Shown here: positions 26,248-33,611 of the stretch, piece after piece
How positions within the stretch are numbered: position 1 is the first letter of the stretch
Layout: every line of letters starts with the position of its first letter
Assembly: GCF_000423085.1 (NCBI RefSeq)
Contig: NZ_AUHH01000002.1
Coordinates: 169,626-233,625 of the forward strand
Reading direction: 5' to 3'
From: Granulicoccus phenolivorans DSM 17626 = NBRC 107789 = JCM 15570
GTDB lineage: Bacteria > Actinomycetota > Actinomycetes > Propionibacteriales > Propionibacteriaceae
Length of the DNA stretch: 64,000 bases
Program-made: the position numbers and the translations under genes
The notes under the pieces: generated by a model
What the model was told of the DNA's origin: nothing
Database searches by the model: none
Seen by the model: the letters and a program-made list of their open reading frames with translations, nothing else

Positions 26248-27438
26248 ATGACGAAACGCAAGCGCGGATTCGGTCAGCTCCGACGCCTACCGTCGAAGCG
26301 GGTCCAGGCGTTCTACACCGGTCCGGACACCGGACTTCACTACGCACCCGCCACCTTCGACACCTTCGAAGACGCCGAGGCATGGCTGGCCGCAGAGCGT
26401 CGCCTGATCTCTCTTGACGAATGGACTCCCCCGGCCGAGCGGCAGAAGTCACGGCACGCCAGAGGGATCACCCTGGCCGAGTACGCCGGCCAGTGGCTCG
26501 ACTCCCACCGACGCAGCGACGGGAAGCCGCTCAAGGCCCGGACCCTCGCTCACTACAGGAAGCTGCTCGACACCCGGATCCTGCCCGAGCTCGGAGACCT
26601 GGAGCTCAAGCACGTCAGTGAGTCAATGGTGAAGGTCTGGCTTCGCACCCTCGAAGCCGACGAGACCCCGACCTACACCGCACACGCCTACGCGCTCCTG
26701 GGCTCGATCCTGCGGGCCGCCGAGGCCGACCAGCTGATCAAGAAGAACCCGTGCACGATCAGCGGCGCGACCAGGACCAAGCCCGCGCACAAGGTGGAGC
26801 CGGCCACGGTCGCCGAGCTCGAGGTGATCGTGTCGCACATGAAACCCCAGTACCGGCTGGCCATCCTGTTGATGGCCTGGTGTGCGCTCCGCTTCGGTGA
26901 GGTCACCGAGCTACGCCGCTCCGATATCGACGTGCGACGCAAGAACCGAATCCACGTACAGCGCGGTGTTGTCCTGGTCGACGGTGAACGGCAGGTGACA
27001 ACGCCCAAGTCTGAGGCCGGGATCCGCTGGGTGACCATCCCGCCACACCTGGTGCCCGTGGTCCGCGAACACCTCGATACCTATGTGGAGCGCAGGCCGG
27101 ACGCGCTCCTGTTCACCGGCCGCAACGGTGGGCACCTGGCGCAATCCACGCTGAACGGGAAACCCGGCCGTACGCGGCTGATCAAGGGCCGAGTAGTGAA
27201 CGAGTCCGCGAGCGGATTCAAGGGAGCCGCCGAGGCTGCCGGCCGGCCCGACCTGCGACTACACGACCTACGCCACTCCGGCGCCGTCCTGGCCGCGCAG
27301 ACCGGCGCGACCCTGGCCGAGCTCATGGCGCGATTGGGGCACTCGACCCCAGCAGCTGCGATGCGCTACCAGCACGCCGCGAAGGACCGTGACGCCCAGA
27401 TTGCCGAAGCACTCTCGAGGATGGCCGAGCATGCCTGA
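26248..27438 (+). CDS. int: Tyrosine-type site-specific integrase
   Basis: A 396-residue tyrosine recombinase that inserts the element into tRNA-Asn and, with an excisionase, removes it. Residues 1-65 form an AP2-like arm-binding domain (FDTFEDAEAWLAAERRLI), 75-160 the SAM-like core-binding domain, and the C-terminus the catalytic domain with Arg215 (LRFGEVTELRRSD), His339 and Arg342 (LHDLRHSG), His365 (LGHST) and Tyr374 (AMRYQHA). All catalytic residues are present, so it should be active. It lies 160 bp from attL and faces into the element. Confidence 0.96.
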   Translation: MTKRKRGFGQLRRLPSKRVQAFYTGPDTGLHYAPATFDTFEDAEAWLAAERRLISLDEWTPPAERQKSRHARGITLAEYAGQWLDSHRRSDGKPLKARTLAHYRKLLDTRILPELGDLELKHVSESMVKVWLRTLEADETPTYTAHAYALLGSILRAAEADQLIKKNPCTISGATRTKPAHKVEPATVAELEVIVSHMKPQYRLAILLMAWCALRFGEVTELRRSDIDVRRKNRIHVQRGVVLVDGERQVTTPKSEAGIRWVTIPPHLVPVVREHLDTYVERRPDALLFTGRNGGHLAQSTLNGKPGRTRLIKGRVVNESASGFKGAAEAAGRPDLRLHDLRHSGAVLAAQTGATLAELMARLGHSTPAAAMRYQHAAKDRDAQIAEALSRMAEHA

Positions 27439-27850
27439 CAGCTACCGACTGACCGTGACGTGCTCCCACCAGGGCCGGCCGGACGTCACCGCCGACACCC
27501 GAACCGTCACGGTGATCACTCACCACACCCCGCCGACCGAGGGTGAGACCTTCGGATTCCTCGAGTGGCGCGACGGCGGCAACGCCCTCCGGACTCAGTG
27601 GGGCGTCCTGGCCGAGCTCACGACCACCGAGAGAGGCCAGGTCCTGCGAGACCCCGCCGCGCGCGCCAAGCTCCTGACCGACCGCCGGACCGGGCGCAAG
27701 ATGGGCGGCACCTGGTGGCGGTTTCGGTGCTCCGACTGCGGTCACACACTGCAGAGCCGCGGGGCCCGGCTCGAGCCGGTACTGGAGCGCCTGCGGGTCG
27801 CCGGGGTCACCACCATCGACCTTGCCCACCTCCGGAGTGTTCTTCTGTAG
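27431..27850 (+). CDS. Element protein, unknown (zinc-knuckle-like)
   Basis: A 139-residue protein of unrecognised family. Beta-rich start (SYRLTVTCSHQGRPDVTADT) and a central WWRFRCSDCGHTLQSRG with one CxxC pair that could bind metal with Cys11/His13. Its ATG overlaps the integrase stop by 8 bp, so it is translated with int. A similar position in other elements is taken by small regulators of integration or replication, but nothing in the sequence proves that here. Confidence 0.65.
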   Translation: MPDSYRLTVTCSHQGRPDVTADTRTVTVITHHTPPTEGETFGFLEWRDGGNALRTQWGVLAELTTTERGQVLRDPAARAKLLTDRRTGRKMGGTWWRFRCSDCGHTLQSRGARLEPVLERLRVAGVTTIDLAHLRSVLL

Positions 27851-27932
27851 AAGTCGGCACAAGTCGCGCTACAGTTCCACTACGTTTCGCCGGGCCAGCC
27901 CCGGGTAGGTTCCCCCTGCCCTGGAGGCAATC

Positions 27933-28148
27933 GTGCCCTATCCGAAGAAACCCCAGGATCTCCCCGCGCACGCGAAGTATGTGCGCCAAGAAGTCGCAGC
28001 AGAGCGCTGGGACGTATCCGTTGACACCATCCGCCGACTGATCGCGTCCGGAAAGATCACCGGCTACCGGCTCAACCGGCGAGTCATACGCGTCGACCTG
28101 GACGAAGTTGACGCAGCCTTCCGTCCGATTCCGGCGGTGGCCGGATGA
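27933..28148 (+). CDS. Excisionase-like helix-turn-helix protein
   Basis: A 71-residue MerR/excisionase-type winged HTH (VAAERWDVSVDTIRRLIASGKITGYRLNRRVIRVD). Proteins of this size beside a tyrosine integrase bend att DNA to direct excision or act as AlpA-like switch regulators. GTG start after a strong GGAGG ribosome site at 27923-27927. It is the first gene of the long coupled operon: the next ATG overlaps its stop. Confidence 0.83.
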   Translation: MPYPKKPQDLPAHAKYVRQEVAAERWDVSVDTIRRLIASGKITGYRLNRRVIRVDLDEVDAAFRPIPAVAG

Positions 28149-28504
28149 CCGAGGGACAAAGTAATCCCCCCGGTCGGGCAACCGAGGGGACTGGGAAAGC
28201 GTTCGCAGGCGCTGAAGTCAGTCTAACGGACTGGGCCGACCAGTTCACCCGTCGCGCGCTACAGGATGCCCTGGCTGAGGCGACCGCTGACTACTGGCTA
28301 CGTCGCGCCCAGGTGTTCGAGGACTGCCGACGCCGGCCCGGTGATTTCATCGGCCGCAACACCACACCGGAATCCCGAGCGGCCAAGGATGCCGAGCTGG
28401 CCGACCTGGCCGAGGCCTGCCGAGCCAAGGCCGTGATCATGGCTGACCCGTCGCTGTGGGATGACGACATGCGCGCCGTCCTGGGGATCGGTGATGCTGC
28501 ATGA
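28145..28504 (+). CDS. Small helical element protein, unknown
   Basis: A 119-residue, mostly helical protein (WADQFTRRALQDALAEATADYWLRRAQVFEDC, then DAELADLAEACRAKAVIMADP) with no recognised motif. Both ends overlap neighbours by 4 nt (ATGA at each side), so it is made together with the excisionase-like protein and the AAA ATPase. A role as loader or partner of the ATPase would fit the location but is a guess. Confidence 0.65.
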   Translation: MTEGQSNPPGRATEGTGKAFAGAEVSLTDWADQFTRRALQDALAEATADYWLRRAQVFEDCRRRPGDFIGRNTTPESRAAKDAELADLAEACRAKAVIMADPSLWDDDMRAVLGIGDAA

Positions 28505-29799
28505 TCGAGACCAGCATTCTCGACCTGGTGCGCACCGGTGACCAGCTCGACGCGAAGGTGTTCCCTCCGCTGCAGTGGGCAATCCCCGGATTGGTCCCCG
28601 AAGGGCTCGGACTGCTCACCGGAGCGCCCAAGATCGGCAAGTCATGGCTGGTCCTGGGGACTGCGCTGGCCCTCGCCACCGGCGGGAGCGCCCTGGGGAA
28701 GCTCCCTGTAGGCCGGCCCCGCCCAGTGCTCTACCTGGCTCTCGAAGATGGGGAGCGGCGACTACAGGCCCGGTGCCGGCAGCTACTGGGAGAGGATGCA
28801 CCAATCCCGCGAAACTTCCAGTACCGGACCGAGGTCACCGGACCCAATCAGGCGTTCGACCTTATGGCCGCATGGCTCGACGCCCAGGGCGACGACGCTA
28901 GCCCGGTAGCAGTCCTAGACACCCTAGGGCGAGTCATGCCGCAGAAGTTGCCCGGCGAATCCCCGTACGACCGGGATTACCGGATCGGTGCCCAGCTCAA
29001 GCGGCTAGCTGACGATCACCCCGGCTCGACCGTCCTGGTCGTGCACCACGTCCGCAAGGCCCAGACAGAGGACTGGATGGAGTCCACCTCAGGAACGAAC
29101 GGCCTCAACGGTGCTGCCGACTTCACCCTGAACCTCAGCCGCAAGCGTGGCGAGGACGAAGGGCTGATCAACATCACCGGCCGGGACGTGAGCGATGGTC
29201 AGTACGCAGTCACAGCCGCCGGCGGTCACTGGGCCCTCACCGGTGACGACCTGGCCGACGCGGCCGCAGCAGCCGAGGAACGGCAGGCAACCAGCAACCT
29301 GGGAGACCTGCAGGCCGCAGTACTGCGCTACGTCAACCAGCACCCCGAAGGCGTTCGAGCGGGTCAAGTGGTCGCAGCCGTCCCCGGCTTCACCGGAGAC
29401 AACGCCACCAGGAATGCCGGCGGCTACCTCAAGCGGCTTTCCGACAGTGAGCGAATCACCAAAATCAGCACCGGCCTCTACGGTCCTACCGTCAAAGGTG
29501 TCAAACCTGTAATAGACCAGACGGTAGACCCTAAGGACTTTGACACTGTTGACACCATTGACGGTCAGTCCTTAGACAAGGGGAGTCCTAAGGGCTTTGA
29601 CACTGTTGACGGCATTGACGGTCAGTTCTTAGGTGATCGCGCCCACCGCGCCCCCACCGAGCCCAGGGTCCGCCCGGCAACCGAGCGCAACACCTGCCCC
29701 GACTGCGGCCGGAATACCGCTGCAACCCCGGGCGCTGCCACCTGTGCACGGCATCACACCCGCTGGCGGCAGACCGAGGACCAGGGCGGCGCAGCGTGA
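28501..29799 (+). CDS. RepA-like AAA ATPase with in-frame repeats
   Basis: A 432-residue AAA_25/RepA-type P-loop ATPase. Walker A is GAPKIGKS (41-48), Walker B VAVLD (136-140), sensor segment VLVVHHVRK (178-186). A winged-helix-like stretch (about 265-335, LQAAVLRYVNQHPEGVRAGQV) follows, then two 19-residue tandem repeats (PKDFDTVDTIDGQSL and PKGFDTVDGIDGQFL), and a Cys/His cluster (CPDCGRN, CARHH) near the end. Such ATPases serve as replication helicases or initiators in actinobacterial elements and satellites. It probably drives element replication after induction. Confidence 0.8.
   Translation: MIETSILDLVRTGDQLDAKVFPPLQWAIPGLVPEGLGLLTGAPKIGKSWLVLGTALALATGGSALGKLPVGRPRPVLYLALEDGERRLQARCRQLLGEDAPIPRNFQYRTEVTGPNQAFDLMAAWLDAQGDDASPVAVLDTLGRVMPQKLPGESPYDRDYRIGAQLKRLADDHPGSTVLVVHHVRKAQTEDWMESTSGTNGLNGAADFTLNLSRKRGEDEGLINITGRDVSDGQYAVTAAGGHWALTGDDLADAAAAAEERQATSNLGDLQAAVLRYVNQHPEGVRAGQVVAAVPGFTGDNATRNAGGYLKRLSDSERITKISTGLYGPTVKGVKPVIDQTVDPKDFDTVDTIDGQSLDKGSPKGFDTVDGIDGQFLGDRAHRAPTEPRVRPATERNTCPDCGRNTAATPGAATCARHHTRWRQTEDQGGAA
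29531..29632. repeat. Two 45-bp repeats with inverted ends, possible origin
   Basis: Units at 29531-29575 and 29588-29632 (period 57 bp) differ at 4 positions. The first is bounded by CTAAGGAC and GTCCTTAG, a perfect inverted pair, and contains TTGACACTGTTGACACC. They are AT-richer than the surroundings and lie inside the ATPase gene. Iteron-like origin sequences inside initiator genes are known; origin function here is a proposal. Confidence 0.5.
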
Positions 29800-30065
29800 G
29801 CGGGGACGGACTCACGCCCGGCACCGACCCGCGCCCCGGCTACCCACGGGCAACCCTCTGCCTGCACCGCCGCAACGCCGACACCTGCCCCCTCTGCCAG
29901 GAGTGGCCCTGGCTCCCCGCACCCCGCGACGGCTGGCACTACACGCCCAGCCGTTGTGACTGCGGCATGACCCGAGAGCAGCACCGCAAGCACGCCAACC
30001 CCGGGCACGAGTTCGTGCCGGGCCAAGTACGCGACCGGCCACCCGAAAGCAGGGTGACCCGATGA
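29796..30065 (+). CDS. Small Cys/His-rich element protein
   Basis: An 89-residue protein with CLHRRNADTCPLC and CDCGMTREQHRKHANPGHEF, enough Cys and His for one or two zinc sites. The GTG start overlaps the ATPase stop (GTGA). Zinc-ribbon-like proteins of this size occur in actinophage early regions; function unknown. Coupled upstream and downstream by 4-nt overlaps. Confidence 0.6.
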   Translation: MSGDGLTPGTDPRPGYPRATLCLHRRNADTCPLCQEWPWLPAPRDGWHYTPSRCDCGMTREQHRKHANPGHEFVPGQVRDRPPESRVTR

Positions 30066-30151
30066 CCGGCACCCGAGCCCACAAAAGGGGGTCAGCAGTA
30101 GTGACCCCCTCGAGCTCGCGACCCTCACTTGAAATGAGGGTGACCCGATGA
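30062..30151 (+). CDS. Micro-ORF 1 (29 residues), doubtful
   Basis: A 29-residue frame starting MTGTRAHKRG whose ATG overlaps the previous stop and whose stop overlaps the next ATG (ATGA twice). Start region and upstream sequence are a 29-bp perfect copy of 30137-30165. It may serve only to carry ribosomes forward in the operon. Confidence 0.35.
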   Translation: MTGTRAHKRGSAVVTPSSSRPSLEMRVTR

Positions 30152-30246
30152 CCGGCACCCGAGCCGGCTACCCACGAAGGGCGTCCGCTACTACCGGCCC
30201 CCTTCGAGCTCGCACCCAACCACTCCGACCAGGAGCGCACCTGTGA
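30148..30246 (+). CDS. Micro-ORF 2 (32 residues), doubtful
   Basis: A 32-residue frame starting MTGTRAGYPRR, sharing its first 18 bases with micro-ORF 1 as part of a 29-bp duplication (30051-30079 and 30137-30165). It is coupled at both ends by 4-nt overlaps, leading into the GTG of the next gene. A real product is uncertain. Confidence 0.35.
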   Translation: MTGTRAGYPRRASATTGPLRARTQPLRPGAHL

Positions 30247-30476
30247 CCAACCGATATGACCAGGCCCCCCTCGACCCGTTCGACCAGCCCCCCCCCCTCG
30301 AGTACCCCCGCGTTCCGGCCTGGGTGCCCTTCACTGGCTGGGTCTGCCGCGCCCACCTATGGCCGGTCAACCATCGCGGCTATGGCTGCCCCCACTGCAC
30401 AGCCGAGACCCGACGCCGGCCCCGCCGAGACAGCAACACCGAACAGGCACCGAGGAACGTTCTGCCATGTCAGTGA
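30243..30476 (+). CDS. Small Cys-containing element protein
   Basis: A 77-residue protein with WVCRAHLWPVNHRGYGCPHCTAETRRR, a CxH...CxxC arrangement that could hold one zinc. Pro-rich start and basic end. GTG start with AGGAG at 30231-30235. It overlaps the start of the WhiB-like gene by 10 bp. Family not recognised. Confidence 0.55.
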   Translation: MTNRYDQAPLDPFDQPPPLEYPRVPAWVPFTGWVCRAHLWPVNHRGYGCPHCTAETRRRPRRDSNTEQAPRNVLPCQ

Positions 30477-30727
30477 CCGCCCGAGTTCGCTTCGAGCTCG
30501 CCCTGGTCGCAGCCGCCGAGCTCAACCAACAAGTTCCCTGCGGCACGTTCGGAACCGCCGAAGCATTCACCTCACCCGATCCCAAGCAACGCGCTCACGC
30601 CGCAACGCTCTGCCTCTCCTGCCCGGTACTCGACCCATGCGCCGAGGCCGGCCAGTACGAGACAGCAGGCGTCTGGGGAGCCATCGACCACACCACGCCC
30701 AACCACAACCGAGAGGCAACGCAATGA
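30467..30727 (+). CDS. WhiB-family iron-sulfur regulator
   Basis: An 86-residue WhiB-like protein with the four cluster cysteines Cys25, Cys49, Cys52 and Cys58 (C-X23-C-X2-C-X5-C) and the turn motif GVWGA at 68-72. WhiB proteins bind a [4Fe-4S] cluster and the sigma factor to tune transcription; phage-borne versions can alter host gene control. The basic DNA-binding tail after the turn is very short here, so it may act through sigma only. It is the clearest regulatory gene of the element. Confidence 0.85.
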   Translation: MSVTARVRFELALVAAAELNQQVPCGTFGTAEAFTSPDPKQRAHAATLCLSCPVLDPCAEAGQYETAGVWGAIDHTTPNHNREATQ

Positions 30728-31005
30728 CCCACCTCGAAGACGCTCGACTCAATCGCGCCGCAGTCGCTGACGCATTCGCCCTGCTCCACGCCACGGGCCG
30801 GGGCGACCAGGACGGCACACTCCGACTCATCCGAGGGACTGCCGAAGATGGATCGTTCGCGGTCCTGGTCCTGGTCCTGGCCGACATCTGCCGAGGGCTC
30901 GCCGGCCAACTCGGTCAACCCGGAACAGTCCTCACCACAATCCAGCGGCAGATCCTGGCCGACATCGACGCAACGATTTCCGCGATGGAAGCCGAACAGC
31001 AGTAG
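30724..31005 (+). CDS. Small element protein, unknown
   Basis: A 93-residue helical protein (ARLNRAAVADAFALLHATGRGDQDG, later FAVLVLVLADICRGLAGQL) of no recognised family. The ATG overlaps the WhiB stop (ATGA). It is the last gene of the coupled early operon before the non-coding region that leads to the capsid gene. Confidence 0.6.
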   Translation: MTHLEDARLNRAAVADAFALLHATGRGDQDGTLRLIRGTAEDGSFAVLVLVLADICRGLAGQLGQPGTVLTTIQRQILADIDATISAMEAEQQ

Positions 31006-31361
31006 CCGCAGCGGGCCCGCCGGGGTGGGGAGGGACCCCCCGGGGGGCCCGAAAATCCGCCTTTCCCGGATAGGCGCGTGTGTGTGTCCAACATTTTTTG
31101 GTGAACCGCCGCTAACCGGCCCCTCCGCCCAGGGGATCCCCGCGTGTTCGGTGAGTCACGGCTAACCGACGCGTGAGAGAATTTTTTTGCCGGTGGGCCT
31201 CTCTTCCGGTCGGTTGCTGCACCGGGCCGGGGTAGTTCCAGGAATTCCCTCCGCCTGACGGATGGAATTCTTCCCCGGCCCGGGTCTGCTGCCAGACCAG
31301 AGCAAGCACCGCCGGCCGGACCCCAGCAGCCGAACCGAATCATCAGAGAGGACAACAGCCC
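31006..31361. other. 356-bp non-coding region, candidate packaging site
   Basis: No convincing gene. It holds a GGGCCCGCCGGGG / CCCCGGGGGGCCCG stem just after the early operon, two copies of GGTGA-N6-GCTAACCG at 31100-31118 and 31150-31168 (50-bp period), two T-runs (ATTTTTT near 31094, ATTTTTTT near 31181) and the capsid ribosome site GAGAGGA. In actinophages and satellites the cos or pac site lies just ahead of the head genes, so this is the best candidate here. Confidence 0.45.
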
Positions 31362-32210
31362 ATGACTGTTACCACCACTACCAGCGCGATCAGCTGGAGC
31401 CCCGACGTTGTTGCGCTGCCCCCGCAGGACGCAATCCCCGACGCCCTGGTCATGCAATGCGCCACCGTGCTCGGATCCGCCGACGGGGATGCGCCCGTGG
31501 TCCGGGTGCCGTACGTCGATGACACGTCCCTGGTGGCCGGCTTCACTCCCGAGGGCACCAACATCACCCTGTCGGAGCCGGACCTGTCCGAGGTCGCCGT
31601 ATCCACCGGCAAGGTGTCGTGCCTGCTGCGGATCTCCCGCGAACAGCTCGAGCAGGCGAACGCCCAGGAGCTCATCGTTCACGAGATGGCCAAGCAGATC
31701 ATCAAGTCGGCCGATGTCGCGTTCCTCAACCAGACTGCCCCTGTCCCGCCGGCGGTGATCCCCCCGACCGGCGTGCTCGCCTCGAGCATCAGCGATGCCG
31801 GGGAGGTCAGTGGCAACCTCGACACCCTGATTGATGCGGTCTCCTGGATCCAGGCATCCGGCGGGACCCCGTCGCACATTCTGCTGTCCCCGCTGGCCTG
31901 GGCCGAGCTCCGCAAGCTGAAGGTCACCACCGGCTCGGCACAGTCCCTGCTCGGGGCCGGCTCGGGGGATGCAGCCTCGACCCTGCTCGGGATTCCGGTG
32001 CTGGTCACCTTCGCTCTGGAAGACACCGAGGGCCTGGTGCTCGACCGGCGTTCCATTGCGGCCGCAGCGTCGCCGGTGGAGTACGCGACCAGCGAGCACG
32101 CCTACTTCACCGCCGATTCCTACGCGATCCGGGGAACGTTCCGCTTCGGTGCGAAGGTGATGAACGGTGAGCGGGTGGTCAAGTTCACCGTCAAGGTCCC
32201 GACCCCGTGA
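31362..32210 (+). CDS. HK97-type phage major capsid protein
   Basis: A 282-residue protein with HK97-fold features: N-arm, the VVRVPYVDDTSLVAGFTPEG segment, LSEVAVSTGKVSCLLRISREQLEQANA (spine helix start), VHEMAKQIIKSADVAFLNQ, the A-domain SHILLSPLAWAELRKLK and the closing beta strands YAIRGTFRFGAKVMN. It is shorter than precursors such as HK97 gp5 because the N-terminal delta (scaffold) domain is absent, and no protease gene lies nearby. It should form a shell for the element's own DNA. Ribosome site GAGAGGA. Confidence 0.85.
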   Translation: MTVTTTTSAISWSPDVVALPPQDAIPDALVMQCATVLGSADGDAPVVRVPYVDDTSLVAGFTPEGTNITLSEPDLSEVAVSTGKVSCLLRISREQLEQANAQELIVHEMAKQIIKSADVAFLNQTAPVPPAVIPPTGVLASSISDAGEVSGNLDTLIDAVSWIQASGGTPSHILLSPLAWAELRKLKVTTGSAQSLLGAGSGDAASTLLGIPVLVTFALEDTEGLVLDRRSIAAAASPVEYATSEHAYFTADSYAIRGTFRFGAKVMNGERVVKFTVKVPTP

Positions 32211-32521
32211 GCGACCAGCACGCCGAACCGGTCTTTACCCAGGCCGACATCGACCAGGCCCGGGCCGCAGCCAACCAGGCAGCGGCCCGGTACCGGGTCG
32301 CCCTTGACCGGGGTATCAGTCGCGCCGATGCGGACCTGTTCCTGACCAGCACCGACGAGGAACAGCTGGCCGCCCAGGCCGACGCGCTCCTAGCCCGTGA
32401 CGCCGCCCGCGATGCCGCACAGCTGGCCGGCGGGAACTACGTGCCCACCGAGGGCAAGCAACCGAAGAACCAGAACGGCGGCGCTTCGGTCGCACAGGCC
32501 CTGTTCCACGCCGACCGCTAG
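32207..32521 (+). CDS. Small helical protein after capsid gene
   Basis: A 104-residue, Ala/Asp/Gln-rich helical protein (FTQADIDQARAAANQAAARY, LAAQADALLARDAARDAAQ) with a flexible tail. GTG start overlapping the capsid stop (GTGA). Composition and place would suit a scaffold, a capsid cement or a head protein, supplying what the delta-less capsid protein lacks; no homologue is recognised. Confidence 0.6.
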   Translation: MSDQHAEPVFTQADIDQARAAANQAAARYRVALDRGISRADADLFLTSTDEEQLAAQADALLARDAARDAAQLAGGNYVPTEGKQPKNQNGGASVAQALFHADR

Positions 32522-32532
32522 GGACGCTGCCC

Positions 32533-32934
32533 GTGATGATCCTGGAACCCGCAGAGGTGCCTGCCGGGATCGCGGCGACCATCGGGGACAGCATCCTGCT
32601 GGACCTGATGATTGCAGCGCTCAACTCGCAGGTGTCACGGGTAGCGCCCTGCCTCACCGATGCCCCGGACACGGGGAAGCTAGCCGAGGCCAAGCTGATC
32701 ATGCTCGCCACGCTCGAACGGTGGGGCAAAGCCGGTTCTGGCGGACTCCAGACCCAACAGATGACCGCCGGACCGTTCGCCAACACGACCACCGTCGACA
32801 CCCGGACCAGGGCCGGATGGAAGCTGTGGCCCTCCGACATCAAGGCCCTGCAGGAGCTCTGCAAGGAGCCGACCGGCCGCGAGGGGAAAGCGTTCACCGT
32901 CGACCTGGGCCCCGGATGGGGTTACTCGGACTAA
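32533..32934 (+). CDS. Head-tail connector-like protein
   Basis: A 133-residue protein: a helical first half (IAATIGDSILLDLMIAALNSQV, GKLAEAKLIMLATLERWGKAG) and a loop-rich second half, as in gp6/gp15-type head completion adaptors that follow capsid genes. The final stretch GWKLWPSDIKALQELCKEPTG is typical of actinophage versions. GTG start at 32533 with an ATG directly after it. Such an adaptor would dock the element's capsid to a helper phage tail. Confidence 0.6.
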   Translation: MMILEPAEVPAGIAATIGDSILLDLMIAALNSQVSRVAPCLTDAPDTGKLAEAKLIMLATLERWGKAGSGGLQTQQMTAGPFANTTTVDTRTRAGWKLWPSDIKALQELCKEPTGREGKAFTVDLGPGWGYSD

Positions 32935-33133
32935 CCCCATCCGCCCCGGCCCTGTACGCCGCTCTGACGGCCTCGAAGTCTCCGACGGGTACCCCTGCGA
33001 GCCTCACAGCGCCCAGCACGGCAATTCCTGTGGGTACGCACTGGCGCGTACCCCTCAACATCCGTCTTCCGGAAGTTGAGCGGATCGGGGAAAGTTATGC
33101 CGGTGGGGTATGTCTGGCATAGGGCATATGCAA

Positions 33134-33163
33134 GCCCCCGGCACCGAGTAAGGTGCCGGGGGC
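33134..33163. terminator. Terminator between head genes and opposite-strand pair
   Basis: Perfect 12-bp stem, GCCCCCGGCACC with GGTGCCGGGGGC, around a 6-base loop. It lies between the connector gene and the convergent gene at 33276. The remainder of the 341-bp gap (32935-33275) holds two palindromes but no gene. Confidence 0.75.
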
Positions 33164-33252
33164 GATTCGCGTAGGGTGTGCGTCTGACATGCCCTGGGCG
33201 GGCAATCGAATCGATGACCTCACTAGTAGTTAGGGCATCGGGATCGATCTGG

Positions 33253-33268
33253 TGTGTCTGGCACACCC
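33253..33268. promoter_or_regulatory. Palindromes with TCTGG centre, possible operators
   Basis: GGTGTG-TCTGG-CACACC near 33252-33268 and GGTATG-TCTGG-CATAGG near 33107-33123 share centre and symmetry, with a looser GTGTGCGTCTGACATGC between them near 33175. They may be binding sites of a regulator, but no matching repressor is identified. Confidence 0.35.
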
Positions 33269-33275
33269 CATCGCG

Positions 33276-33611
33276 TCAATCGGTGTCCCCGACCAGGGGC
33301 CACCCGGACGCGACCCGCGCCACTTCCGCGAGCGTGTCACCGAGGAACTTGGCCTGTGCGACGGTGAGCGATCCGCCCGCCTCACCCAGGTCCACACGCT
33401 CGACCCACACCGCCGGATCTTCCATCAGTTCCCCGTGCACATCGACGGAGTACCAGAGCTCAACCCGGACCCCGTGACGGGTGAGGCTGTGACAGACAGA
33501 GTGCGTCTCCCGATCATGCTGGTAGCTGACCTCGAAGCCGACCGGGCCCGATTGGATGTAGCGCGCCACCTCCGGAGAGATGCTCACGAAGCCCTCACTA
33601 ACGGCCGTCAC
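33276..33611 (-). CDS. Element accessory protein, unknown
   Basis: A 111-residue protein with alternating strands (GFEVSYQHDRETHSVCHSL, VRVELWYSVDVHGELME) and a C-terminal helix (LTVAQAKFLGDTLAEVARVASG). That helix resembles the end of the upstream gene's product, so the two may be distant relatives. GTG start overlapping the upstream stop (GTGA). Opposite strand to the rest of the element and next to attR, the usual place for cargo genes. Confidence 0.6.
   Translation of the reverse strand: MTAVSEGFVSISPEVARYIQSGPVGFEVSYQHDRETHSVCHSLTRHGVRVELWYSVDVHGELMEDPAVWVERVDLGEAGGSLTVAQAKFLGDTLAEVARVASGWPLVGDTD

Noticed and set aside
32931..33266. A 111-codon minus-strand frame after the connector gene
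   Set aside because: It spans the terminator hairpin and palindromes, has no ribosome site and an unconvincing composition.
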